A stretch of 64,000 nucleotides of DNA from Acinetobacter corruptisaponis (GCF_030053775.1 NZ_CP125669.1:3653962-3717961); one strand, 5' to 3'; shown: positions 1 to 9,463, counted from the stretch's first letter. Notes: a model not told the origin generated them from the letters alone. Translations and numbers: made by a program.

Positions 1-1
1 C

Positions 2-604
2 ACGGCAACCCAGCGACATGATTACCATTACCTCACCATTATGGCGCAGGGTGTTGTTGATTTGTATGATACTGAGCTAGGTTATGTGGACACTGGTGTT
101 TCACCAATATTGTTTTTACAGGGCACAAAAATGACCTGTTGTGATTTGATGATGCGGGATTTTGCCCAGACGATTGTAAAAGTGAAAGACCGCCACCACC
201 TTATTTTATTAGCAGAGCAGATTTTACAGCACATCCCTTACCAGCCTGAAAGTACATCTGTAACGACTTCTGCAATAGATTCATTTTATGCTGGGCAGGG
301 GGTGTGTCAGGACCATGCGCATGTGTTCATCGCCATGTGTCGTGCGTTACAATTACCAGCCCGTTATGTGTCTGGTTATTTATATGACCAAAACCAGCCA
401 CACCTTGCCAGTCATGCATGGGCAGAAGTTTTTGTGGAAAATGAATGGTATTGTTTTGATATCAGTAACCAGATATTTACGCCCAAAAGTCATATCTATG
501 TCGCAATCGGTCGTGATTATCTGGATGTTGCACCCGTACGGGGGGTGCGTGAACAGGGTGGTGTTGAAAGTATGACATCCAGTGTTCAGGTTTTGGCTTG
601 TTGA
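2..604 (+). CDS. Transglutaminase-like protein, 5' end outside window
   Basis: The reading frame is open from the first bases of the window, so the N-terminus is missing. The visible part ends with a transglutaminase/protease core: a Cys in a G-x-C-Q-D-H context (GQGVCQDHAHVF), a His in SHAWAEVFV and an Asp in FDISN, which form the expected Cys-His-Asp triad. Family members of this kind sit with Anbu, alpha-E and ATP-grasp genes in a predicted peptide-synthesis or peptide-modification operon. The next gene, 16 bases downstream, is an Anbu-type protein, which supports this context. The substrate is unknown. Confidence 0.85.
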   Translation, partial: TATQRHDYHYLTIMAQGVVDLYDTELGYVDTGVSPILFLQGTKMTCCDLMMRDFAQTIVKVKDRHHLILLAEQILQHIPYQPESTSVTTSAIDSFYAGQGVCQDHAHVFIAMCRALQLPARYVSGYLYDQNQPHLASHAWAEVFVENEWYCFDISNQIFTPKSHIYVAIGRDYLDVAPVRGVREQGGVESMTSSVQVLAC

Positions 605-620
605 GTGTGAAGAGAGAAAG

Positions 621-1355
621 ATGACCTATTGTTGTGCATTAAGATTGGAGCAGGGTTTGGTATTGATTAGTGATACACGAACCAATGCTGGGGTCGATCA
701 TATTTCTGTATTCCGTAAACTGCATACATTTGGTGTTGAAAACGAGCGTTTTATCGCCTTGCAGACTGCGGGCAATTTAGCCACCACACAGGCGGTGATT
801 GGACATTTGCAAAATGCGTTGGCTCTGCATCAAGAACCGAATTTGTATAGTGCGAATACCATGTTTGAAGTTGCTGAACTGGTGGGTAAAACCTTGCGTA
901 AGGTATTGGAAGACATCACGACGGATACGCAGGAACAGATGAACTACTCGTGTAGTATTCTGGTGTGTGGGCAGATTCAGGGTGAGGAAATGCAGCTTTA
1001 TAATGTCTATCCACAAGGCAATTTTATCTGTGCGACAACAGATACCCCATATTTCCAGATTGGTGAAAGTAAATATGGCAAGCCAATTTTAGACCGTGCT
1101 CTGCATTACACCATGCCGCTTGATGATGCCTTGCGTTGCACGCTCATTTCCTTTGATTCCACCTTACGTTCAAATGTTTCAGTTGGGTTGCCTCTGGATG
1201 TGGTGGTCTACCATAAAGACAGTTTTGTGATTCCAGGGGGCAAGCGTATCAGTGAGGAAGATCCTTACTTTACCCAAATTAGTAAACAGTGGTCTGATAC
1301 CTTGCGCCGTGGTTTGCAGGAATTACCAAAACCAACAGAAGATTATTGGGTCTAG
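621..1355 (+). CDS. Anbu-type proteasome-like protease
   Basis: A 244-residue protein starting MTYCCALRLEQGLVLISDTR, matching the Anbu (ancestral beta subunit, HslV-related) family of Ntn hydrolases. After removal of Met the N-terminal Thr would be the nucleophile, and the S/D-x-R-T-N-A-G-V-D segment is typical. The ATG at 621 follows an AGAGAGAAAG ribosome site. An upstream TTG at 582 would add 13 residues before the Thr, so I reject it. The gene follows the transglutaminase gene, the usual Anbu neighbourhood. The physiological substrate is not known. Confidence 0.85.
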   Translation: MTYCCALRLEQGLVLISDTRTNAGVDHISVFRKLHTFGVENERFIALQTAGNLATTQAVIGHLQNALALHQEPNLYSANTMFEVAELVGKTLRKVLEDITTDTQEQMNYSCSILVCGQIQGEEMQLYNVYPQGNFICATTDTPYFQIGESKYGKPILDRALHYTMPLDDALRCTLISFDSTLRSNVSVGLPLDVVVYHKDSFVIPGGKRISEEDPYFTQISKQWSDTLRRGLQELPKPTEDYWV

Positions 1356-1406
1356 TCAGCAAAGACAGGCATAATGAATTGATATACTTTATAAGTGTAA
1401 GAAAAA

Positions 1407-1835
1407 ATGATATTTCAACTTTGTTATGCCAGCACCAGTACTTCTGAAAAATCACATTTGCCACTTGATTTAAGAGAAGTTTTAAATGAGGCACACCATT
1501 TTAATTATGTGAATAATATACATGGTGTGCTGTACTTTGCAGATGGTTATTTTTTCCAGTGTCTGGAGGGGGAGCAGGAGGCTATTTTGGAACTGCTTGA
1601 TAAAATCAAGCAAGATCCTCGCCATCAGCAGATTTATGTTTTTAATCCTCAACACATCTCACAAGGTCATTTTAAAGATTGGTCAATGAAATTTGTACGT
1701 AAAAATAGTCAGGTTTCAGAATTTTTCCAGCAGCATCTACAACAGGCCGAGTTTAATCCCTACTTGTTAAATGAGGGTTCGATTGCAGCATTGATTCCAT
1801 TGCTTGCGGATATACAAATGGATGAGGTTGCCTAG
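1407..1835 (+). CDS. BLUF-domain blue-light sensor protein
   Basis: A 142-residue protein with the BLUF (sensor of blue light using FAD) layout: an N-terminal LCYAS segment with the flavin-interacting Tyr, NNIHGVLYFADGYFFQCLEGE with the conserved Asn and Gln, and a FKDWSMKF strand with Trp/Met. It is a stand-alone short BLUF protein with about 50 further residues of C-terminal helices and no output enzyme, as in the BlsA group of Acinetobacter. It probably works by light-dependent contact with a regulator. The partner cannot be told from the sequence. Confidence 0.85.
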   Translation: MIFQLCYASTSTSEKSHLPLDLREVLNEAHHFNYVNNIHGVLYFADGYFFQCLEGEQEAILELLDKIKQDPRHQQIYVFNPQHISQGHFKDWSMKFVRKNSQVSEFFQQHLQQAEFNPYLLNEGSIAALIPLLADIQMDEVA

Positions 1836-1879
1836 AAGTTATTTTTGCTATTTTTATCTACTTGCATCGTCTTGATCGG

Positions 1880-1917
1880 TAGTATTAATATTGATACTAT
1901 AAATTTATTGGTATAAT
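1880..1917 (+). promoter_or_regulatory. hicAB promoter with inverted-repeat operator
   Basis: TTGATA (1891-1896) and TATAAT (1912-1917) are separated by 15 bases. An inverted repeat TAGTAT-N8-ATACTA (1880-1885 and 1894-1899) overlaps the -35 box and suits autorepression by HicB. The predicted transcript start is only a few bases before the hicA ATG, so the message would be nearly leaderless. Confidence 0.5.
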
Positions 1918-1928
1918 TGAGTATCCGA

Positions 1929-2174
1929 ATGGCAAACCTTGATCAACTCATCGAGCAAATGCGGAATAATCCTAAAAATGTTCGTTATGCTGATTTAGTC
2001 AGGGTTTGTAAGCAATATTTTGGTGAACCAAGGCAAACAGGTGGTAGTCACACTGTATTTAAAACACCGTGGCAAGGCGACCCTCGTATTAATATTCAAG
2101 ATGATAGTGGAAAAGCCAAACCATATCAGGTGAAGCAAGTATTGGCTGCACTGGATAAACTTAAAGCATTGTGA
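1929..2174 (+). CDS. hicA: HicA-family mRNA interferase toxin
   Basis: An 81-residue protein with the double-stranded RNA-binding-like HicA fold. Its RQTGGSHTVFKTP segment holds the catalytic His, and the C-terminus (KPYQVKQVLAALDKL) is typical. HicA cleaves mRNA and is neutralised by the HicB partner encoded 8 bases downstream. I chose ATG 1929 over an upstream GTG-type start at 1917 because the latter lies inside the -10 box. There is no clear ribosome site, consistent with a near-leaderless transcript. Confidence 0.85.
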   Translation: MANLDQLIEQMRNNPKNVRYADLVRVCKQYFGEPRQTGGSHTVFKTPWQGDPRINIQDDSGKAKPYQVKQVLAALDKLKAL

Positions 2175-2182
2175 GGTGTCAA

Positions 2183-2506
2183 ATGGATAGTAAACAATAT
2201 ACTTACCGTGTTATATGGTCGGTTGAAGATAATGAATATGTTGGTTTATGTGCAGAATTCCCATCATTATCTTGGCTTGATGCCGATCAACTGAAAGCGT
2301 TTTCAGGAATTGTTGATCTTGTTGCCGAGGTTGTAGCAGAGATGAGCAGCAATAGTGAGAAAGTGCCTACACCACTCTCTGAAAGAAAGTATAGCGGACG
2401 GTTTGCTGTTCGTGTTCCATCAATGGTTCATCAAAAACTGGCATTGGAAGCAGCAGAGCGAGGCGTAAGCATGAATCGTTTAGTATCGGCAAAACTGGCT
2501 ATGTAG
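2183..2506 (+). CDS. hicB: HicB-family antitoxin
   Basis: A 107-residue protein with the HicB N-terminal RNase H-like domain (YTYRVIWSVEDNEYVGLCAEFPSL) and a C-terminal ribbon-helix-helix DNA-binding segment (GRFAVRVPSMVHQKLALEAA). It should bind and inhibit HicA and repress the promoter through the inverted repeat at 1880-1899. The start at 2183 has a GAGG ribosome site. This is a typical toxin-first hicAB order. Confidence 0.85.
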   Translation: MDSKQYTYRVIWSVEDNEYVGLCAEFPSLSWLDADQLKAFSGIVDLVAEVVAEMSSNSEKVPTPLSERKYSGRFAVRVPSMVHQKLALEAAERGVSMNRLVSAKLAM

Positions 2507-2519
2507 TAACGTCATCTTA

Positions 2520-3590
2520 TTAGGTGACTTGCCGTTTTGGTCTCTGACTCAAGCGACATAGCAGTTCATAGCCAATGGTGCCATTTGCGGCAGCGACATC
2601 ATCGACCAAACGAGATTTGCCCCAAAGCTCGACTTTAGTGCCGATCTCTGCCTGAATATGAGTGACATCAATTGCAATCATATCCATGCTGACACGTCCG
2701 ATCATAGGAACTAACTGTTGATTAATCGCCACAAAATTTGGTTTGATATAAGCTCTTGGATAACCATCACCATAGCCAATTGAGACAATGGCAATATTCA
2801 TAGGCTGTGTGGCAGTAAAGGTCGATCCATAGCCTACACATTCATTTGCCTGAATCTTGTTTAAGGCAATAATCTCTGCCTCAAAGCTCATGACGGGTTT
2901 GAGGTCAAGTGCGTGAACGTTTTGATCTGCAAAAGGTGTCGCGCCATAAAGCATGATACCTGGACGGACAAAGTCGAAATGTAGTTCAGGATATTTATAA
3001 ATCGCGGCAGAATTACAGCAAGATGCCAGAATCGGTTCACAGGCTTGTTTTACTTGTAGAAACTGGTTTTTTTGTTGTTCATTTAATGGATGATCTGAAT
3101 CTGCATTGGCAAAGTGCATGGTGAGTACACAGGTAAAATCATGTGATTTTAAGCGTTGAATCACTTCAATAATTTCTGTCGCTTTAAAACCCAAGCGATT
3201 CATACCGCTATTTAGTTTGACCCACACTTTTAGACCTAAAGCGTTATAGCGTTCTTTATGGGTAATTAACCATTCAATCTGTTGGTTTTGATGAACGACA
3301 CATTCAAGTTTTTGTTCAATCACCTGAGTCATTTCATCTTCAGAAAAAACACCCTCAATTAATGTGATGGGTTGGGTATACCCCAATTGCCGAATTTCCA
3401 GCGCTTCTTCCAGACAGGCGACTCCAAAGGCATCCGTGGCACTTAAGGCCGCTAAACAGTCCTTGACTCCATGTCCGTAGGCATTGGCTTTAACCATGCT
3501 TACAATTTTTGAATGTGGTGCAAGTTGTTTGACACGATTTAAATTATATTGCAGCGCTTCACTGTCAATATAAACTGTTGCTTGGCGCAC
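2520..3590 (-). CDS. alr: Alanine racemase
   Basis: A 356-residue fold-type III PLP enzyme making D-alanine for peptidoglycan. The PLP lysine lies in SMVKANAYGHG near the N-terminus and the catalytic Tyr in CVGYGSTF; IGRVSMDMIAIDV is the conserved active-site segment of the C-terminal domain. Length is normal. It lies downstream of dnaB on the same strand, separated by a gap holding REP-like palindromes. Confidence 0.95.
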   Translation of the reverse strand: MRQATVYIDSEALQYNLNRVKQLAPHSKIVSMVKANAYGHGVKDCLAALSATDAFGVACLEEALEIRQLGYTQPITLIEGVFSEDEMTQVIEQKLECVVHQNQQIEWLITHKERYNALGLKVWVKLNSGMNRLGFKATEIIEVIQRLKSHDFTCVLTMHFANADSDHPLNEQQKNQFLQVKQACEPILASCCNSAAIYKYPELHFDFVRPGIMLYGATPFADQNVHALDLKPVMSFEAEIIALNKIQANECVGYGSTFTATQPMNIAIVSIGYGDGYPRAYIKPNFVAINQQLVPMIGRVSMDMIAIDVTHIQAEIGTKVELWGKSRLVDDVAAANGTIGYELLCRLSQRPKRQVT

Positions 3591-3626
3591 CAGAAGATCT
3601 CCTTTGAAAAAACCTCCATCCTCTTA

Positions 3627-3692
3627 TAGGGCGAACACAGTTCGCCCCTACATGAAAGATGATATCAACGTAGGGGCGAACTATGTTCGCCT
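3627..3692. repeat. Pair of REP-like palindromes
   Basis: Two related palindromes, TAGGGCGAACACAGTTCGCC (from 3627) and TAGGGGCGAACTATGTTCGC (from 3671), lie 20 bases apart between alr and dnaB. Each folds through GGGCGAAC/GTTCGCCC arms. They resemble extragenic REP-type repeats. The whole 177-base gap appears to hold no gene. Confidence 0.7.
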
Positions 3693-3767
3693 TTATTCAA
3701 AATGTAGTTAAGGATCAGCCTTGGCAAGGAATGACCTGTTGTCGTCTTGCAATGGTAGATTTGAATC

Positions 3768-5213
3768 TTATTCCTCATCATCATACTGTGCATAGAACTC
3801 AGGTGAGAGATTACTAAAACGGGTATATTGCCCTTCAAATGCAAGTCGCACAGTACCAATTGGGCCGTTACGCTGTTTACCGATAATAATTTCAGCCGTC
3901 CCTGCTTCTTTAGACTCTTTGTTATAAACCTCATCACGGTAAATAAACATGATCAAGTCAGCATCCTGCTCAATCGCACCCGATTCACGTAAGTCAGACA
4001 TAACAGGGCGTTTATTGGGACGGTTTTCCAGACTACGGTTAAGCTGTGACAGGGCAATCACTGGACATTGCATTTCTTTTGCCAATGCTTTCAGGCTTCG
4101 GGAAATTTCCGAGATCTCGCCAACACGGTTATCACCCATACCTGGCACTTTCATCAACTGTAAGTAATCGACCATGATGCAGCCAATTTTGCCATCATGC
4201 ATTTTAGCAATACGTCTGGCACGTGCCCGAACCTCCGTTGGTGGCAGGGCAGAGGAATCATCAATATAAAGATGTTTTTCCTGTAACTGCAAAATCGTGC
4301 CTGTAACCTTTGACCATTCATCACCATCCAGCTTACCTGAACGCAGATGGCCCTGATGCACTTTGCCATAAGAGGAAATCAAACGCATGGCGATGGAATC
4401 TGCTGGCATCTCCATTGAGTAAACAAGGGCAGGGAGATTGCTGTTAAATAAAACGCTCTCAACCAGATTCATGGCGAATGTGGTTTTACCCATAGAGGGA
4501 CGGGCCGCCACAATAATTAAATCACCAGCCTGCATTCCATAGGTTTTATTGTCCAGCTCAAGGAAACCTGTGGAAAGACCTGTGATATTGCCATCCATTT
4601 TAGACAGCTCATCCAGTTTGCTAATTACATCTGCGGTGACTGAACTGATTGATTTCGGGCCTGAATCTTTTTTATTGTTGTTATGCTGTTCTGCCAAAGA
4701 GAAAATATTGGTTTCAGCCAGATCCAGAATTTCACTGACAGGGCGACCTTTGGTGTCATAGGCATTTTGTAAGATGTCGCTGCTGACCTTGATCATACTG
4801 CGTAAGGTTGAAAATTCCTTAATTTTACTGGCATAGATTTCGAGGTTATAGAAGCTTGATGGAGAATCCGCCATTAATTGCATTAAATATTCTTCACCAC
4901 CAATCGCATCCAGCAGGTTCTGTTTGAGTAGCCAGTCATTGACCAAGACGGCATCATAAGGGGAGTTTTCCTGTGCCAGTTTTTCAATGGCACGGTAAAT
5001 ATATTTATGGCGTGTGGCGTAAAAATCATTTTCCTTAAGCAGGTCACCGACCTGTTCAAATGACTCGGCAACCGTCATTAATGCCGCCAACACCGCCTGT
5101 TCAATCGCAAGATTATGCGGTGGCGTTCTAAATTCTTTCAATTGACCTGAGTCATTCACGTTACTCTCTGTTTTTGGAGTATTTTTCGCAAAACTGGCAT
5201 TTGCCTGTGACAT
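3768..5213 (-). CDS. dnaB: Replicative DNA helicase DnaB (chromosomal)
   Basis: A 481-residue DnaB: an N-terminal helical domain (RTPPHNLAIEQAVLAALM), a linker, and a RecA-like domain with Walker A ARPSMGKTTFAMNLV, Walker B IMVDYLQLM and the DLRESGAIEQDADLIMFIYRD segment. It unwinds DNA ahead of the replisome as a hexamer. I start at ATG 5213; the frame could begin at a TTG four codons earlier. Because rpsF-rpsR-rplI ends just upstream with a terminator, it probably has its own promoter. A second, phage-borne DnaB is at 30460-31854. Confidence 0.95.
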   Translation of the reverse strand: MSQANASFAKNTPKTESNVNDSGQLKEFRTPPHNLAIEQAVLAALMTVAESFEQVGDLLKENDFYATRHKYIYRAIEKLAQENSPYDAVLVNDWLLKQNLLDAIGGEEYLMQLMADSPSSFYNLEIYASKIKEFSTLRSMIKVSSDILQNAYDTKGRPVSEILDLAETNIFSLAEQHNNNKKDSGPKSISSVTADVISKLDELSKMDGNITGLSTGFLELDNKTYGMQAGDLIIVAARPSMGKTTFAMNLVESVLFNSNLPALVYSMEMPADSIAMRLISSYGKVHQGHLRSGKLDGDEWSKVTGTILQLQEKHLYIDDSSALPPTEVRARARRIAKMHDGKIGCIMVDYLQLMKVPGMGDNRVGEISEISRSLKALAKEMQCPVIALSQLNRSLENRPNKRPVMSDLRESGAIEQDADLIMFIYRDEVYNKESKEAGTAEIIIGKQRNGPIGTVRLAFEGQYTRFSNLSPEFYAQYDDEE

Positions 5214-5354
5214 AACAAGACCCAATAAAAAGATGAAACCGTAAAAGAGTGACTATCTTAATCCAAATGGATGCAGACAGGAGGGTTTAATTGGAAGAAA
5301 ATTGTGTAAGTGGTGAAAATACAGCTTGATGGTTTTGGCAAACTCTAGACGTAA

Positions 5355-5382
5355 AAAAGGGCATGTAAAAACATGCCCTTTT
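5355..5382 (-). terminator. Intrinsic terminator after rplI
   Basis: A perfect 12-bp stem AAAAGGGCATGT/ACATGCCCTTTT with a 4-base loop, followed on the minus strand by a T-run. It ends the rpsF-rpsR-rplI operon. Confidence 0.9.
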
Positions 5383-5393
5383 CTTTGCAAAAA

Positions 5394-5840
5394 TTACTCA
5401 GATACGATAGTAACGAGAACTTCAGCAACAACATCATGGTGCAATTGGATTGCGATGTTGAATTCACCAGTGTGACGAAGCGCACCGTTCGGTAAACGAA
5501 CTTCTGCGCGGTCTACAGCAAGACCAGCATTGGTCAAGGCATCAGCGATATCACGAGTACCGATCGAACCGAATAGTTTACCTTCATCACCAGCTTTAGC
5601 TGTGATCACGATATTCACTTCGTTCAATTGGTCAGCACGTGCATTTGCAGCAGCCAAAATAGCAGCTTCCTGTTTTTCAAGTTCAGCACGACGAGCTTCA
5701 AAAGCAGCAGTGTTTGCTTCAGTTGCAGCTACAGCTTTACCTTGAGGGATCAGGAAGTTACGACCGTAACCAGCTTTAACTGATACTTTGTCGCCTAATT
5801 TACCAAGGTTCTTAATGCGTTGTAATAAGATAATATCCAC
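5394..5840 (-). CDS. rplI: 50S ribosomal protein L9
   Basis: A 148-residue L9 with the N-terminal 23S-binding domain ([36 protein letters not shown]), a long central helix and a C-terminal domain starting near [15 protein letters not shown]. It is the last gene of the rpsF-rpsR-rplI operon, 9 bases after rpsR. Confidence 0.97.
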   Translation of the reverse strand: MDIILLQRIKNLGKLGDKVSVKAGYGRNFLIPQGKAVAATEANTAAFEARRAELEKQEAAILAAANARADQLNEVNIVITAKAGDEGKLFGSIGTRDIADALTNAGLAVDRAEVRLPNGALRHTGEFNIAIQLHHDVVAEVLVTIVSE

Positions 5841-5849
5841 GGCTCAACC

Positions 5850-6077
5850 TCACTTATGATTGTCAGTGTAAGGAATCAACGCTAAATAGCGCGCTTGTTT
5901 AATCGCTAACGCTAATTGACGTTGATAACGAGCTTTAGTACCTGTAATACGGCTAGGAACAATCTTGCCGTTTTCAGTGATGTACTGTTTTAAAGTGTCG
6001 ATATCTTTGTAGTCGATGTACGCAACTTTCTCAGCTGTAAAGCGGCAGAACTTGCGACGACGGTAAAAACGTGCCAT
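5850..6077 (-). CDS. rpsR: 30S ribosomal protein S18
   Basis: A 75-residue S18 with the typical RRRKFCRF N-terminus and [27 protein letters not shown] core. It pairs with S6 on the small-subunit platform. The gene lies 11 bases after rpsF and shares its operon. Confidence 0.97.
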   Translation of the reverse strand: MARFYRRRKFCRFTAEKVAYIDYKDIDTLKQYITENGKIVPSRITGTKARYQRQLALAIKQARYLALIPYTDNHK

Positions 6078-6088
6078 TGATGTTCTCC

Positions 6089-6472
6089 TTATTCAGCTTC
6101 TTGAACTGCGTGTTGTGCTTCTTCACGTTGCGCCTTACGGGCACGTTTTTCTTCAGCACTTTTCGCAAGTAGAGATTCTTCAGTGATTGCGTGTTCACGA
6201 CGGATGATGATGTTGCGAATGATCGCGTCGTTATAACGGAACAATTCTTCGAGTTCATCAAGAGTCGTTTGACCACATTCAACATTCATAAGAATGTAGT
6301 GTGCTTTATGAATCTTGTTAATTGGGTAAGCCAATTGGCGACGGCCCCAATCTTCTAAACGGTGAATTTGACCTTCAGCTTCTTTGATCTGAGAGATATA
6401 GCGTTCAACCATACCTACAACTTGATCGCTTTGGTCTGGGTGTACCAATAGTACGATTTCGTAGTGACGCAT
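6089..6472 (-). CDS. rpsF: 30S ribosomal protein S6
   Basis: A 127-residue S6 ([28 protein letters not shown] segment as [18 protein letters not shown]) with a charged, Ala/Glu-rich C-terminal tail. It is the first gene of the operon. The 130-base leader holds several hairpins and could bind the S6:S18 complex for feedback control. Confidence 0.97.
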   Translation of the reverse strand: MRHYEIVLLVHPDQSDQVVGMVERYISQIKEAEGQIHRLEDWGRRQLAYPINKIHKAHYILMNVECGQTTLDELEELFRYNDAIIRNIIIRREHAITEESLLAKSAEEKRARKAQREEAQHAVQEAE

Positions 6473-6570
6473 TGTCAGCTCCTTACGGTTTAAGCAGCCC
6501 CTAACTTGTATAAAGCCAGAAGCAAGGAGTCATAACTAATTTAGTTATGTCGCAAATTGCGAAGCGACAA
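6473..6570 (-). promoter_or_regulatory. Structured rpsF leader, possible S6:S18 autoregulatory element
   Basis: On the minus strand, upstream of rpsF, there are a palindrome CATAACTAA-A-TTAGTTATG (6533-6551) and a GTCGC...GCGAC hairpin, followed by a GGGGCTGCTTAAACCGTAAGG segment containing the CCG that S6:S18-binding leaders often present. Known family behaviour suggests feedback repression. The exact fold has not been computed. Confidence 0.35.
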
Positions 6571-6604
6571 TTCTAGTCATGTTTGGCTTAAATCGCAAGC
6601 AAAT

Positions 6605-7339
6605 TCACGCTTTTGATCGAAGTAAAAACACCACATAGCCTTTAAAATAGGGATCTTTTTGTTTTGTACTATTCCCGAACCATGTTCCATGTTGTACCAG
6701 CCCAACTTTATAGGGCAAGCGCAGGGCAGAGATACGTTTTAAATATTCAGGATAATTCGGGATTGTGGCCGTGCCCTGATAAGTCTGGATCACCAGTTCA
6801 TCAATATTTTGCCTAAAAAGGGTTAAGGTGTTCTGGTCTTTAAAATTGGTCCAGTCCAGTAAGCCTGTAATACTGAGCCGATATTGTTGGGGTAATTTCT
6901 GCCTGAGTTTTTGCAGAAAAATGGCATAGTCTTTCAAACTGTTGGTTTTACTATCAAAATCAATTTGAATGCCTTGAACCTGATTGCCCTGATTTCTCCA
7001 ATGTTCCAATCGATTGAGAATGGTTTGGTAATTTTGTTCATTCCACGCCAAATGATGGGTTCGGAAAACCAGCCATATTTTTTGATGGGGTAACTTCAGT
7101 ATGGATACACCTTGCGGTGTGAAAGTTAAAGTCTGTTTTGTTTTGGAATAATGGATTTCACCCTGTAAAATATACAATTCCTGTGCATGAACCAGATAAG
7201 GGGCTGTCTGAATATCACCCCAAATCCAGAAAGAAGCAAAATCATTGGCATCAACTTTTGAAGTTGCTGATTGTGTCGGTTGGCAGGCATTCAGGCTAAA
7301 AACCAGAAAAATACAGAAAACCGTTTTAAGCAACTTCAT
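6605..7339 (-). CDS. DUF3142-like lipoprotein
   Basis: A 244-residue protein with a lipoprotein signal peptide: KLL, a hydrophobic stretch and an LNAC lipobox (Cys about residue 19). The body has a TIM-barrel-like pattern, with VQGIQIDFDSK (acidic strand end) and YRLSITGLLDW, as in DUF3142 proteins related to glycoside-hydrolase-like barrels. It lies 9 bases downstream of the large periplasmic protein gene and is very probably cotranscribed with it. Function unknown. Confidence 0.65.
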   Translation of the reverse strand: MKLLKTVFCIFLVFSLNACQPTQSATSKVDANDFASFWIWGDIQTAPYLVHAQELYILQGEIHYSKTKQTLTFTPQGVSILKLPHQKIWLVFRTHHLAWNEQNYQTILNRLEHWRNQGNQVQGIQIDFDSKTNSLKDYAIFLQKLRQKLPQQYRLSITGLLDWTNFKDQNTLTLFRQNIDELVIQTYQGTATIPNYPEYLKRISALRLPYKVGLVQHGTWFGNSTKQKDPYFKGYVVFLLRSKA

Positions 7340-7348
7340 GGCTAAAAG

Positions 7349-9463
7349 TTACCAATAATATTTAAGTGATTTTGCCCAAGTACTATTTGGATAGTCTCTT
7401 TTGATCTGGTCATACCATTGTTTACGAACTGGCTTACCCACTTCTGCATCACCACAATCATTGATTCCACTGGGTGCATAACACTGAATTGAACGATATA
7501 AGGCATAGGCGTGTAAATCATCTTTACTGGATGATTTTAGAATGTCTTTATACACCTGACCACGGGCAAATATTTTTCCCGAAAAACTGGATTTTTGCTG
7601 TTCAGCATAAGCCAACTGTTGTAGTGAATAACCTTGTTCACTACGGAAATATTCACCTAAACAGACATTCAATAAAGGGTCTTGAGGAGCTTGTGACAAT
7701 TGGCTGACTAAAGTTTGTAAATTTGCACATTTAAACTGCGAGGTAATAGTTGCGCCATTCCAGATAAAATTGGAGAAATCAGGCTTATTTTTTAATTGTT
7801 CATCTTTACTACTATAACCTTGATATTGATCTGCATTTTTAGGTAAAAAAGCAAAGCTTTGTTTAAATAAGTCAAAATTTTGATGAACTAAACTTTTGCT
7901 TAACAGGGTATAGGTGGCTGCCTGTTTTTGATCAAGGGTACTGTCATTCGACTGGATGATTTTTTGTAAACTGTCTGCATTTGCCACTTGGGTAATAAAA
8001 TTTCGTTGCAAATTTAACTGGCTGATTTTGGCTTTTTTACCGATAAAAGCTGAATAGTCCTGTTTGGCAGCGAGATGATTGGATAAAGCCGTTTCAAACA
8101 GGCCTTTTTGAAAACTATCTCTTGCTTGGGCACACTGTTGGTTCCAATATTGTTCGGCCGCCTGTTTCTGTCCAGTTTTCTCTAAAATTTGTCCTTTTAA
8201 AAAGCTTTGGCTTAGCTGCAAATAATTGCTGGTTTTGATATTGTCCTTAGGTAAATAGCTCAAGGCTTCCTGTGGCTTATTTTGGACAAACACCAAATGA
8301 GCTGCCTGTAAATATTGGAATAACTCAGGCTGGGCCTTAAAAAATTCTTTTTGAGCTGTCAGTTGTGCCCATGTTATGGGACGATAAGGGTCAGATGCAG
8401 GCATTCGCATATACATCAAGTCATAAGTCGTCAGAAAAAATGGATCTGTTAAATTTTTAACATTGAAATATTGGCTGTTAAATACCCGACGGTCAATTTC
8501 GGCAGGTAATTGACTCATCTCCAGATTATAAAATTTTGATTTAGGATTCTGGATTTGCCAAATGATTTCATTGACCAGTAAATCCTGACGTTTTGAAAGC
8601 CATAGTCCCCGACGCATAAGGCCGCGTGCGCTCGCGATATATTGCCCATTTGGATAGGCTTTTAAATAAACCGTGATATGATCTAAAAATTGTTTTAGTA
8701 GATTTTGGTTGATATTGTCCAGATACACATCACCATACTGATCCACACCTGTTGCATAAGCTGAATTGAGGCTGGTGCGAATCAACATATACAATGCAGT
8801 TTCTTTTAGCCATGTGTCCTCAACAGTGCTTAACACCGTATAAATTTTGGTCGCGGCAGTATAGTTTGCATTATAAAACAGGATACTGGCGTTTAAGTAA
8901 GAGGCGTATTGACGTGTTGTGGCTGACCAATTGGGATCAACAGCAATCAATGCAATTTTATCACCACATTGATTCATTTTTTGACGTTCATTGATCAGCA
9001 ATTGTTTTTCATTTGCTGGAATATTCTTATTGATTTTAACCTGACTAATAAAAGCAGCATTGCCAGAATTAAAACTGTAGCAACGTTCATCAAAAATGAT
9101 TTCATCTTTTTGCGATAATTTTTCTCGCTGATTTAAAATCCTGTTTTCAGTCAAAGCGGAAATATTTGCGGCATCAAAAGGCACCGTACCGTAGCTTGCG
9201 TCCCATAAATTGTTATCTGCTGTCATAGGCTTGAGTGTGGCAAGTCCCAGATCACTGAGCAGCAACAGCATATTGGTTTGACTATCATTGAGTGGAACCA
9301 GGACAGGCAGATTGCTACAACTACTCAGGCTGCGATCATCCATTGCAAGGTTGGGTTCGCAGATATTCTCAACACCTGCATATATGTTTGAACCATAACC
9401 ACAGATGATGAGTAAACTGGAATAAAAAATTGGCTTAATGGATAAAATATTGTGCAGTTTCAT
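7349..9463 (-). CDS. Large exported protein of unknown function
   Basis: A 704-residue protein starting with a signal peptide (MKLHNILSIKPIFYSSLLIICGYGSNIYAG). The body is rich in alpha-helical, repeat-like segments (for example FYNANYTAATKIYTVLSTV and EALSYLPKDNIKTSNYLQLS), suggesting TPR-like solenoid structure. I do not recognise the family. The partner DUF3142 lipoprotein gene follows it directly, so the two probably work together in the envelope. Confidence 0.7.
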   Translation of the reverse strand: MKLHNILSIKPIFYSSLLIICGYGSNIYAGVENICEPNLAMDDRSLSSCSNLPVLVPLNDSQTNMLLLLSDLGLATLKPMTADNNLWDASYGTVPFDAANISALTENRILNQREKLSQKDEIIFDERCYSFNSGNAAFISQVKINKNIPANEKQLLINERQKMNQCGDKIALIAVDPNWSATTRQYASYLNASILFYNANYTAATKIYTVLSTVEDTWLKETALYMLIRTSLNSAYATGVDQYGDVYLDNINQNLLKQFLDHITVYLKAYPNGQYIASARGLMRRGLWLSKRQDLLVNEIIWQIQNPKSKFYNLEMSQLPAEIDRRVFNSQYFNVKNLTDPFFLTTYDLMYMRMPASDPYRPITWAQLTAQKEFFKAQPELFQYLQAAHLVFVQNKPQEALSYLPKDNIKTSNYLQLSQSFLKGQILEKTGQKQAAEQYWNQQCAQARDSFQKGLFETALSNHLAAKQDYSAFIGKKAKISQLNLQRNFITQVANADSLQKIIQSNDSTLDQKQAATYTLLSKSLVHQNFDLFKQSFAFLPKNADQYQGYSSKDEQLKNKPDFSNFIWNGATITSQFKCANLQTLVSQLSQAPQDPLLNVCLGEYFRSEQGYSLQQLAYAEQQKSSFSGKIFARGQVYKDILKSSSKDDLHAYALYRSIQCYAPSGINDCGDAEVGKPVRKQWYDQIKRDYPNSTWAKSLKYYW

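Noticed and set aside
3627..3692. REP-like palindromes as ends of an insertion sequence
   Set aside because: No transposase gene or target duplication lies nearby, and the interval is only 66 bases.
3665..3937. Leftward 90-codon ORF overlapping the end of dnaB
   Set aside because: It is a frame shadow of dnaB extending into the REP-like palindromes, with no ribosome site or recognisable product.
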